A stretch of DNA of 64,000 nucleotides from assembly GCA_012934845.2 (NCBI GenBank), contig WNNJ02001940.1:49870-113869 (forward strand), in the 5' to 3' direction. This DNA comes from Pomphorhynchus laevis (Eukaryota; Acanthocephala; Palaeacanthocephala; Echinorhynchida; Pomphorhynchidae). Shown piece by piece: positions 9,490-19,492 of the stretch. The notes beneath the pieces are model-generated. The model had not been told where the DNA came from. It did no database searches and worked only from the letters and a program-made list of their open reading frames with translations. Position numbers and translations under genes: made by a program. The stretch's first letter is position 1. Each line of letters begins with the position of its first letter.

Positions 9490-10195
9490 TCATATCATAT
9501 TTCAAGACCTTGGAGTGATCGTAAATAGAAGCTTATCGACCATCCCACATACCAGTCACACAGTTGCTAAATGCCGTCAAATTTTAGGCCTTATTAGAAG
9601 GACCATTGGCCAGCTTGACGCATCCAGTTTTAAGTTAATTTACAATGCTTATGTCTTATCTTTAATGAGATACGCTTCACCTGCCTGTCACCCTCAAACT
9701 ACGACAGAGATGAACCTGTACGAATCCATATTACGCAAGGCCACACATCTTGTACCCAGCCAACGCAAGCTCTCATTCATTTTTCGACTTCACGCACTTG
9801 GTGTGATCACAGTGAAGAAATCTTTAAAGTCATCTGATTTAATGTTTGTGTGGACAGCGCTTAATGTTCAAAAAGGGCAGAGGGAACATGTTTGTCGCAA
9901 ACTGTTCGAACTTCGAAATTCAAACAGATTGAGGGGACATCACCTCACGTTAAAGACCCACATTCGTCCACGAAGAAGATTTAACACAATTGTCAACCGA
10001 ACGTGGAAAAGCTGGAATAAGCTACCAAGTCAAGTGGTTTCGGCCTCCAGTATTTTGTCCTTCAAGAGAAATCTGAAGAATGTATTAACTTAAAACAATC
10101 GGATTGTCATTGATATTTTTTTAACCCTATACCCAGCCTGTACGAGCTCTACGCTCTTTTGCTGCTGTTGTATTTAATAATAATATCAACATGCA
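9490..10195 (+). mobile_element. LINE 3' fragment (RT C-terminus)
   Basis: The frame from 9515 to 10093 (extending left to FQDLGVIVNRSL at about 9502) encodes the region after the RT palm: YNAYVLSLMRYASPACHP, ESILRKATHLV, NRLRGHHLT, RTWKSWNKLPSQVVSASS, then a stop. It is a typical CR1/Jockey-group C-terminus, related to but distinct from LINE-B and LINE-D. The 3' UTR (AGCTCTACGCTCTTTTGCTG) ends in a TAA/ATA microsatellite at about 10175-10195. It is 5' truncated and converges with LINE-D. Confidence 0.8.
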
Positions 10196-10439
10196 ATAAT
10201 ATTGAACACTATCATCAGTAATGCAAGAATGCAAGCAACTAAGTCTCCAAAATGGAAAATACATCACAATGACTCCTAGCTTAGTGATGTTTCACATAAT
10301 GAAACTGTGATTGAACACCGTCAACAATCGAATAACCGATGAAGTAATTATACTGTTTAATACTTTGCAATCAGCATCTTATGTTTGAAAAATCAACTAA
10401 TTCATAAATTCTGAAAAAATTATAATTATATATACCTAA

Positions 10440-10740
10440 GTGCCAGCTCATAGAAGCTGGCACCATCGAACTCTCGGCATACCACCGGACAGTGTAAAAT
10501 TTCATATACAGAGATTTGACTGGTAATTCGTAAGTCGACTGCTTAGTTCTTCGGGAGCTGGGTCCGCTTCATATATCTGCGACAGAAATATCGCGATGAA
10601 ATACGGAGGAGAATCTTTCAGTCTGTGATCACTTGTAACCAGGCAGCTAGCATGTTCGGTTGAATCCAGCACAACTTTTAAAATCCTAGATACGCCTGTA
10701 TCTTTCTGTCCCGATCTGAATATTCTACAAACCCTAAGAT
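10440..10740 (-). pseudogene. LINE ORF1 C-terminal relic
   Basis: The minus strand from about 10735 reads VCRIFRSGQKDTGVSRILKV, then LDSTEHASCLVTSDHRLKDS and PAPEELSSRLTN. The pattern (R-x-G, PRxLKVVL, xxLKxS, D) matches the conserved C-terminal block of LINE-B ORF1 (ALFRLGKRDTLSNRPRLLKA at about 54875). Further left a 9-bp hairpin GTGCCAGCT / AGCTGGCAC occurs at about 10440-10463. The piece is isolated, and the assignment is by motif similarity only. Confidence 0.5.
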
Positions 10741-10744
10741 TTGT

Positions 10745-11280
10745 AACAATAACTTAATCTTGTTTTCTGAATTATATCAGACAATTGTGCTATGCTATAT
10801 GTCATCATCTAAGCTACCCTGAGGATCCTTCTGACAGAATTTGACAACTCTAAATATAACATTCATGTTTCTATCGTCATTGGATTGTCTAGCTTTCTTA
10901 TGTGACCAGGCGAAATGGCAACACATATGATCTTTTAACAGTATTATTTATAACATTAGATCGGAAGTAACCCGGTGTACTTGAAATCCAACTTTGATAT
11001 TGATCTTGAATTAGAAAATGACAAATTTATTTTTATTAATCGAAAGTTTGTTAGCTACATACACGTGGTGAGGATATTGTTTGGTTATAATATTGTTACT
11101 GCCTGACGTAACGCCCGACCCTATCGAATTACCTAATACTATACGACATTCATTAATGATAAGGAATTTCTTAAATAAATATCCCAACAACCACTAAATA
11201 ATTAAAAAAGATACAGAAGAAAAACAATAGTTCAATACATGACAAAAACCAAATCAAGACATTCAGACTTCACAATATTG
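10745..11280. other. Spacer with no gene recognised
   Basis: The sequence is AT-rich. A few minus-strand stretches directly left of the LINE ORF1 relic could be its upstream part, but no motif is readable. No RNA gene was seen. Confidence 0.4.
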
Positions 11281-11284
11281 TCAC

Positions 11285-12300
11285 GGTCTTAGGTCCAGCG
11301 AGATCTGAGATCTCCAACCAATCCAACACGCCGCTATCCGACTGAACTACCCGGGGTCTTTCACCCCCCCCCCGAAGAGTTCAATCGAGGCGGACTATGC
11401 TCGGTAATCGCTAGATTAAGAGCTTGAGAAACCTTAGTTTTTGCTATGGGGGAAACCTCTATAAAATAAGACTAATACCGAGGTAGTCCAAGTACCCCAG
11501 AGGCGCACTTGGGTTTTCCCATTCAACGACAGATGCTGAGCCAGTTTCAGGGCCCACCTAGCTTTCTTCGAGATACGTTTGAGTCTATCCAGATTAGCTT
11601 TCACCGACCAGTTCACCGTAACAGTGATCCTCAGGTATTTTACTCGACTTGTGAATGTGGGGAGTGGTTGATTAGCCAATAATAAAGATAGAGCTGAGAG
11701 TGCAAATCTCTTTAATTTTTTCTTTGTCGCAGGGGCACCGTGAAAGACGGTCATCTGCGATTTGGACGAATTGAGAATAAGATTAGATGGGTTAAGCTAG
11801 TCTTTTAATCTTAAAAAGAAACGGCTGATGTCCGAGACTACATCTTTGCAACTGCGTCCAGAGAACAGGGATGTGGTATCATCAGCGTATACCACCAGAT
11901 GTTGATCACTTTTACAATATAGGAGTAAGTTGAGAACCTTGAGGCACACCTGTAATAGGGTAGAACTGACGGGCATCAAGGTCTAAATAGAACCGCTTGG
12001 TGGACAGCAAAATCTCCAACTTGTTACATTTCTTACGAGCAACCCGAGGGACCTGAGTGAGGAGATAACGAAAGGAATCAAGATCCGGTCAAATGCAGAT
12101 GAATAATCAAGAAAAACAGCCACATCAAGCTGATGACGGTTATCCTGACAAAACTGATGCACTTCACCAACTGCTGAATGGACCAAGCGCCCTTCGACAA
12201 ACCCATGGAAATTCGGTGGGATAAAATTACGCCTACATAAATGATCGCGGATTCGACGCGCAAGCGTTTTTCGTTGATGGATATGAGGGCGTTTCAATAG
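11285..12300 (-). mobile_element. LINE-E (I/R1-like) copy, minus strand
   Basis: Pieces of an RT in three frames on the minus strand: FHGFVEGRLVHSAVGEVHQF and DVAVFLDYSSAFDRI (12297-11983), LVVYADDTTSLFSGRSCKD (11979-11797), and the thumb/C-terminus with LNGKTQVRLWGTW (11754-11434). The 3' UTR at 11285-11400 includes AGACCCCGGGTAG-like sequence and matches the 3' end of the plus-strand copy at 14740-14845. Frameshifts separate the pieces. The 5' end lies near 12300, about 120 bp from the 5' end of the inverted sister copy. Confidence 0.8.
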
Positions 12301-12424
12301 AGATGGGCCGCAGATTTTTAGGACAAGTGATCACTCTATTTTTAGGAAAAAAATTCGATGGCTGATGTTGATGTCAGCAACATCTGACGGGAGGCTAATA
12401 ACAAACTTTTTAATATTTAAAAGT

Positions 12425-14845
12425 TACAACGAACGAACAAGTGCGGAGCTTCAAACGATTCAGAAATCAAATTTACAGAAATTTCAGCAAACATGGAACA
12501 TAATTTAAGTATTTCTAAGGTCATTTCGACTGTAACAACACCTAAGGTAAGAGATTTGTTATCTAATGATTATGAGGGCAATGGGGTTTCCTACCATACC
12601 CAACCTTAAAAATCTTATAATTATTAAATTGTCAGAGCCTATAGAAAGGCACAAATTGTACAATATTTTCCTGCGAAGCTCCGCAGAGCAATACATAAAC
12701 ATAATATTATTTAACATGGTCAGGTACAACGAGACGGAGGTTAAAATTTTCTTCGCCACCTCTGATTTGGCTAATGCATACAAATATTTCTTCAATAACA
12801 ATCTATCTAAAGTTGGTAGCCTGATTTCAAAGCCTATCATGGCTTCCTTGAAAATAATGAATTTTCCTCCTCACTTGGAGCAAAAAGACATTGACGCACT
12901 TCAAATACTTTTGAAAGTCTCTAATTTTCGCCCCATTAAGGGGAAGAATGGGCTACCTATTCCGATAGGTTTTGTCTCGGCTACCACAGACATTGTCGAG
13001 ACGTTAACGAAAACGTCCTGCAACCCGTTCATGGGCTTTAATTTAAAGTTTATACTGCTCAATAATGATACCATGACCTTCCCTCACTGTAATATCTGTC
13101 ATGGGTGGGGTACTGGCCCTTAATGTGTAAGGCAGAAAAGATCCTTGGCTACTGTTCCTCTAAAGAATGTATCGACATCGGGGTCGTATAAAGGTCGTAT
13201 TTACAGTCCCACTCCGACAAAACTCAAGACCTTAGCGTATACGCTCCGTCTTCCCAATCTCTCTGCTTCTGCCAGACAAGTTCTCTCAAAAGAATCTTGT
13301 AGCACTAGATATAAGTTCCAACTGGGTAAGGATAGGGCAAGCATTGCTTCCCTTAATCCAGACCAGTCTTCCTTTTGGAAGATATTCTATAAGGAGAAGT
13401 TTGTCTGTTTGAAGGATAGAGCATAGGGCAGAATTGGAAAAATAGGTCTTGATAAAGTGTTGGAGGAGTCACTTTCCCTACATAATTATGGAGCCACTCA
13501 ATCACCTCAACCAATCCCGCCTTGGGGAGATTTCAGGAATAGAGATCTATCTGTCACAGATATTCTTGACTCCTGGGGGCCTCTTCCGTGCACCTCCAAA
13601 TCCGTTGCTCTACACTCTTCTCGTGTCTGTCAGCTTTTGACAGCCGAACAAAGAAGAGAAGTGGCCGTCACATTGCTTTTAGCCACCCCCATCCAATGTG
13701 GCCGGCATTAACATTAGTAGACGAGTTTTTATACCTAAGAACAATCCGGTCTCTTGTCCTACATACCTGCACCCATTTCGACTCAGCAATCCCATGTGTC
13801 GATTTACAAAAAAAGCGCTTGCGCGTAAAATCCGTGATCATTTAAGTAGGTGAAATTTAATCACACCAGGTTTCCACGGGTTCGTCAAAGGTCGCTCAGT
13901 CTATTTAGCTGTAGGTGAAGTGCATCAGTTCTGTCAGGAGAATAGTCATCAACTTGCTGTGGCTGTTTTTCTTGACTTTACTGCCGCATTTAACCTCATC
14001 TCCATTCCCTTTGTTATCTCTTCTCTCAGGTCATTTGGGTTGCCTGCGAGAATTGTTAACAGGGTGGAGATACTGCTGTACAGCAAGCGATTATTTTATG
14101 AAGACGACCCTGATGCGCGTCAGTTCTACCCCATTACGGGTGTGCCCCAAGATTCCCACTCTTTCTTTTATCTTGTTTCTTGCTGCATCCGTTGAACTCT
14201 TCAAAATAAATAAACGAAACAACGTATAGTGGTATACGCTGATGATACCACATCCCTGTTCTCTGGACGCAGGTGCAAAGACGTAGTTTCGTTCATCAGC
14301 CGATTCTTTTTAAGATTAAAAGACCAGTTAATCCGGTCCAATCTTTTTTAAAATCCACTAAATCGCGGATGGTAATCTTCCATGGCATCCCTGATACAAA
14401 GCAAAAATTTAGGAGATTAGCACTCTCTGCACTCTCCTTCATTTTGACTAATCAACACTCTCTACCTTCACAAGTCGAGTAAAATACCTGGGGTTCCCTA
14501 TTACGGTGAACTAGTAGGAGAAAGCCGACCTGGCTAGACTTAAACGTATCCTGAAGAAAGCTAGGTAGCTTCTGAAACGGCCCCAGCATCTGTCATTGAA
14601 AGGGAAAACCCAAGTGCGCATCTGGGATCTTTGGGATATCTCGGGATCAGTCTTCTTTTCTAGAAGACGTCCCCCAGAGCAAAGGCTAAGGTTTCTCAAG
14701 TTTCTCGTCTCGCGTTTACACAGCATAGTCCGCACTGACTGGACTCTTCGGAGGGTGAAAGACCCCGGGTGGTTTAGTCGGAAGGCGGCGTGTTGGATTG
14801 GCTGGAATGTTCAGATCCCACTGGACCTAAGGCCACGAATATAGA
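12425..14845 (+). mobile_element. LINE-E (I/R1-like) copy with gag-like ORF1, plus strand
   Basis: ORF1 starts at ATG 12494 (MEHNLSISKVIST), shifts frame near 12570, and continues in 12566-13123. That frame ends with a CCHC-like knuckle (CNICHGWGTGP, then LMCKA in the next frame). ORF2 remnants follow: an RT entry motif RVFIPKNNPVSCP at about 13720, FHGFVKGRS at 13870, AVAVFLDFTAAFN at 13950, GVPQDS at 14140, VYADDTTSLFSGRR at 14230, and a C-terminal frame to 14844. Length between ORF1 and RT is short for a full endonuclease, so the middle is probably deleted. Many frameshifts make it dead. It sits head to head with the copy at 11285-12300. Confidence 0.8.
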
Positions 14846-14962
14846 TTGAAGATTTCAAACAACTGAATTAAGATATTTCTGACATGTTTTTTTGTTATTA
14901 GTTTTTTTTTCTGACATTTATACTCATGTATTATTTTGTTAAGAAAATCTTTATTTATTTAC

Positions 14963-15334
14963 TCATGGATATTTAAAGGCCATTGACGTTATCATAGAAT
15001 CTGCCGATTCACTTAAAACGGCATTCAATACGTCATTTGATTGCTTTACATGTTTGACGATATCATCAATTGACAAGTATCGGCGAAAAAAATTTACTGA
15101 ATATCTCTGCACAGCATACATCTCTTTTACATCACAATGTCGGTGAAAGCATTATCTGAAGACAGCTCCGATTTCTTTGTCAGAGCATTTTGCTTGAATT
15201 TTTCGTTTGTAAATAGTTGGAGAGAAACAATAATAATTCAATCGATCATCTCGTAAATTGCTTTGTTGTATAAAATGCTTCAGTATATATTGATTCCCAT
15301 TAAATGTATTAATATTTTTTTGTAATGGAATCAC
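14963..15334 (-). pseudogene. Unidentified ORF with one in-frame stop
   Basis: A single minus-strand frame runs 124 codons from MIPLQKNINTFNG at 15334 to ...MITSMAFKYP-stop at 14963. It is interrupted once by TAA after GAVFR; past the stop it continues CFHRHCDVKEMYAVQRY and FRRYLSIDDIVKHVKQSND. The composition is protein-like on both sides of the stop, which suggests a recently inactivated gene, a transposase C-terminus, or an exon copied from elsewhere. I recognise no family. Confidence 0.4.
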
Positions 15335-15505
15335 CTAATCGCTAATCCAGATATATAGGCTTGTATTTTTATATTGTATAGATATAGTTTAACTTGAGCT
15401 ATTTTACAAGTCAAATATTGTAATTAGTTATATTTTTAACAAAGAATATTAAGTGAACAGACAAGAATAGTAAGTCAATAATTAAATATTAACAGATAAA
15501 TAGGG

Positions 15506-15650
15506 ATAGGGGACCAAGACTGATAGCATAGCAGTTCCTTCGAATGACCTCTAATCCTTATTATGATACTGTCTGTTATTTATTAGTCAATTCATAAAAA
15601 TTGACTTATTTTAAATTTCAATTTTTTATTTTAACTTTCAAACATAAATT
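15506..15650 (+). repeat. Interspersed repeat R1, copy 3 (5' truncated)
   Basis: It begins GGGGACCAAGACTGATAGCATAGCAG and follows the family through CCTCTAATCCTTATTATGAT and TTATTTATTAGTCAATTCAT to the AT tail, like copy 2. Confidence 0.7.
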
Positions 15651-15687
15651 ATATAAAATCTTATATAATGATGATAATTATTTATTA

Positions 15688-15800
15688 TTTAAGTAGAAAT
15701 GTGGGGCACATCAATGCTTGTATTTTTGCATAAATAATAACTATCAAAAATTTTTGAATATTTTAATTTTAATCCTTATAATGATAGCAGGTACATCTTA
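15688..15800 (+). mobile_element. Scrap of Penelope terminal repeat
   Basis: AAGTAGAAATGTGGGGCACA and TCAATGCTTGTATTTTTG match the right flanking repeat of the Penelope element at 63190-63235. After a gap comes ATGATAGCAGG, as at 63287-63297. It is a relic of another insertion of the same family. Confidence 0.6.
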
Positions 15801-15904
15801 TATAATGATGATAATAAAAAATCATTCATAAAAAATCAAATAATATTAATTACTAATAATTATTAATTAGTAATAATTATTAATTTTTAATAATTAAAAT
15901 ATTA

Positions 15905-16095
15905 ATACAGGGATGACACAACTGCCCGAAAAAATTGCTACCTTATATCACTTCGTACCTCCTAAAACCTCCCGAGAAACTCGGTCAACAACACTTAGAT
16001 GGATTAGTTGGGCGATCTCCTAATAACATTCGAGAATTGTTGAGTGAGTAAAGCTAGCGTAGCTTTAAGGTCCCGACGAAAGCCTGAAAAAAATA
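15905..16095. other. GC-richer island of unknown origin
   Basis: About 190 bp stand out from the AT-rich surroundings (for example AACTCGGTCAACAACACTTA and GCTAGCGTAGCTTTAAGG). Short open stretches exist in two forward frames (one reads LGQQHLDGLVGRSPNNIREL), but I recognise no family. Confidence 0.3.
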
Positions 16096-16415
16096 AATAT
16101 TTTCTCTTGTAAAACTTTTAATAAAATTATTTAATAATTAATTTTGGTAAATTATAATTTGGAAATTTATTAACAGATTAAATGTTTAAAGATTAAAATA
16201 TAAAGAAATCTATGAATCGGTGCAGTTGAGGATTATGGCCTGATTTATTTAAAGAAGACTGGAGATTAAAACATCCTACAATAATATATTGTATATTATT
16301 TATTAATCGGCTTATATAAACAATCAGTGGTAAAAATTCCTTTTTAGATTAAGATATTTTAATTTTTAAATTTATGTAATAAATTGTGTATTTTTAGCTA
16401 ATTATTTAGTAAATT

Positions 16416-16630
16416 AGACAACGCCCGTTTTGTGTAAATCACGGTGTGTATTGTAAATTCCGATTCTAGAATTTGAAAAAAATATTTATTATATTATATA
16501 TTATAATATGTTATATATAAGAGTATATATTATAATTATAATATATTATATTATATTTTATAATCCGAATTTGATCTGCTCCCAAAACACAGCAATGATT
16601 TAGCTTTTTAGATAATCTTAATAGAATAGA
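16416..16630 (+). repeat. Dispersed repeat R2, copy 1 (order B-A)
   Basis: Block B (TTTTGTGTAAATCACGGTGT, 16428-16475) is followed by a (TATA)-rich tract and block A (CAGCAATGATTTAGC, TTTTTAGATAATCTTAATAG, 16588-16625). Both blocks occur at 63808-63890 but in the order A-B. That fits a circularly permuted or formerly tandem unit of about 200 bp. Confidence 0.65.
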
Positions 16631-17165
16631 ATTTATTTAGAGTGGCCTTTGCGGTGAACAGAACCACTTACAGGCCCACTATAAAAATTAAAAGACAAGT
16701 TTACGTCGGATGAATGTTTGAACTTGTATGTAGAGTTATTGAATTGATTGCGGCTGAAAGTGTTATTTTAGTTCGTTTGCAAGAAGGCGATCAAGGAAGT
16801 TTTGAAGTGTTTAAGCGACGTTAATGATTTTGTGTCTCGAGGATGTTTGTTCCAAAGGCGTGGTGCAGCGATGGTGAACGCACGATATCTGTGATTACCG
16901 TTGTGACGGGGACCAAAAGAGAGTAGGAGCGATGACTTCTTAGGGAGAGATCAGTCGTCATATCGGATGCGCTATCAAGAAGATGTAGATAAGGAGGGTT
17001 GTGCCGGAATTTGATTTGCCATGCAAGTGTGAGAAATTGAGAGGTTATGCGGCTCGGAATGTCGACCCAGTGAAGGATGCGGAGGGTGTTGGAGATGTGG
17101 TCGTACTTGCGAAGGCGGAAGATGACTCTAGCAGCCGTGTGCAGAATCTTTTGTAAATAGTGAAA
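16630..17165 (-). mobile_element. LINE (CR1/L2-like) 3' fragment
   Basis: The minus strand reads KILHTAARVIFRLRKYDHIS, then RILHWVDIPSRITSQFLTLA and RSYSLLVP. After one frame change it gives AFTIAAPRLWNKHP...SLKHFKTSLIAFLQTN-stop. This is the classical C-terminus of CR1/L2-type ORF2. The 3' UTR reaches an ATTCTATT-type tail at about 16630. The 5' end is truncated at about 17165, where an 18-bp motif (GATATGCTGGACAGTT) is repeated three times before the gypsy insertion site. Confidence 0.75.
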
Positions 17166-17239
17166 TTGATATGCTGGACAGTTTACGATATGATGGACAG
17201 TTGTGATATGCTGGACCGTTGTGTAAATTATTATAATAT

Positions 17240-17323
17240 TGTACCGAGTAAATTCAAACAGAGAAGAATAGGCTTTATTCTAATACATCTAAAATAACAA
17301 GTCAAAAGGTAAGTATCATTACA
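17240..17323 (-). repeat. 3' LTR of the gypsy element (84 bp)
   Basis: It matches 24571-24654 at 83 of 84 positions. The outer flank is AATAT, the same five bases that follow the other LTR. It is very short for a gypsy LTR. Confidence 0.9.
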
Positions 17324-19426
17324 TTCTCCCCACGACATAATCATTTAAGTACGCAGGACTTCTTCGATTTCTTTGAGGTCGTAGTTCCCCATTTTCAGAA
17401 CGATTGAAGTATCTCGTAGGGTAGTTGCTCTGGCACGTATTATCAGTATTTAAGAGAAATGATTCATCCTGTCTGGATAGTTCGTTTTCCTCGTTGTGAT
17501 TGACTTTCTCATCGATATACTTCGTTGCATCCAAGTTTTCAGGGTTGACAGTGATTTCATCAGAACGCTTATCTGAACGTGAATGAGAATTGCTATTTAC
17601 TGTTGAATGGTCATTTATTAATGCCTGATCACACATTTTATCGCCATCGTATAAATTCAAAGTTTCAAGGTCAAATGGGAATGTCTCCATCGGACGAGTT
17701 GATATTGAGGTTTTCGTCGACTCTGGGATACGGGGATAAATGTCGAGTTGATATATATATCTCCCTCCCGTTTTGTAACTTTACGAGAGCAAAATTGGGA
17801 TTGTCGTACACAATTTCAGCTTTTTCCACAGGGTTCTCGTCTTTGTTCGTTTTATTAAAGCGTCTTATTAAGACGGCCAGGGTTTGATAACCAAGACGGA
17901 AGATCATGACCATTTATAGAGCGTCGGCTGAATGTAAAGAGTCGTTCATGTGGTGTGTGGTTCGTGGCAGTACACAGAAGTGATCGAATAGCGTTGAGAC
18001 ATTGTGGTAATACACTTTGCCACTCATCTGTTTTCTTTCCGAGGTCATGTAAACGCAATGATATTGCCTTCCATAGTACACCATTAAGGCGCTCGACTTG
18101 ACCATTGCCAGCAGGGTTGTATGAACTTGAATGAGTAATCGCCACCCCGTGATGAGAGAGGAATGACTGGATTTCCTTAGAGGTAAAAGCCGTACCTTGA
18201 TCAGAATGGATTGAAGCAGGTGAACCGAAAATTGAAAAGATCTGGGTTAAACAGTCTATGACAGTGTTTGTAGTCATATCAGAACATGGAAAGGCAAAGG
18301 GGAATCTGCTATACTCGTCAATGACGGTTAACAAATACCTTTTATTGTTCTTTGTAGGAATTGGGCCCTTAAAATCCATAGACAAGCGTTCAAATGGCAT
18401 ACTTGATTTTATGAGTTTAGCCTCAGGTGGACGAAAAAATCTTGGTTTCAATATAGCGCAGCTTTTGCACTCGCTTGAAATATTCCTAACATCCGAGAGG
18501 GAAAATAGGAGGTTCCGTTTTTGCACGAAATGCCAAAGGCGAGTAATTCCCGGGTGGCATAATTGACTATGGACTTTACGAAGATGCTGAAGATCATGAT
18601 TGGTGAATGAGACAGAGTTGCAGAACGCGTCGCGAGAAAGAGCGTCAGCGGCATGATTGAGCTTCCCAGCTCGGTACTGGATATCAAATTTAAATTGGGA
18701 CAACTCCAAACGCCATCTTAATATCTTGTCGTTCTTTATTTTGTTGTTGTGAGCACTGAACATGTATGAAACAGAACGCTGATCCGTAATAATCTTGAAT
18801 GGTTGAATGTACAAATAGTGTCTCCAGTATCTTAACGCTTCAACAATAGCCAGCGCTTCCTTTTCAATGGCGGTGAATCGTTTCGCGTTTTTGTCGAGGG
18901 ATCTTGAAAAGAAGGCGATAGGCTTACTATTTTGAGACAAACAAGCCCCAATCGATCGCTCACTTGCGTCTGTCTCTATCGTGAATGGCAATTCAAAGTC
19001 GATGGTTGACAAAGTGGCTTCAGCTATACGTTCCTTCAAAGTATGGAAAGCTTTCAGTGCAGAATGAGATAATGGGAAAGACTGAGAATCAATTAGAGGA
19101 CGAATCAACTTTGAGAAATCTTTAATCCAGGAACTGTAGTAGGCGAACAAACCAACAATACGCTTTAAGGATGCTGCGTTCTTGGGTTCCTCAAGGGAAG
19201 TAACTGAAATCACTCGATTGGGGTCAGGGGACATTTTTCCTTTAGAAATTTGGTAACCAAGTATTCGTATACACGAAGACGCGAACACACACTTTGAATT
19301 GTTCAAGGTTATATTGTATTTTGTGGCTACGTTTAGAAAACGCTTCAGGTTACTGTCATGTTGCTCTTTACTTCTTCCGCCGATCACGACATCATCCAGA
19401 TAAGCGTAATAATAATAATAATACAA
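17319..19426 (-). pseudogene. Gypsy pol, 3' part: RT end, RNase H, integrase (fossil)
   Basis: Recognisable in order: YLDDVVIGG (RT active-site region), the RT thumb, RNase H with ETDASERSIGACLSQ, an HHCC-like zinc motif region (HSQLCHPGITRLWHFV...C...C), and the integrase core with SMDFKGPIP, IHSDQGTAFTS and YNPAGNGQVERLNG. A C-terminal tail with basic and acidic stretches follows, down to the LTR. This order is diagnostic of Ty3/gypsy pol. It is a fossil part of the element described above. Confidence 0.85.
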
Positions 19427-19492
19427 ATTTATTTAATGTGGCAAATGCGTACAAGCTGTACGCTTACAAGTCCACAAACAAAAATGAGAAAG

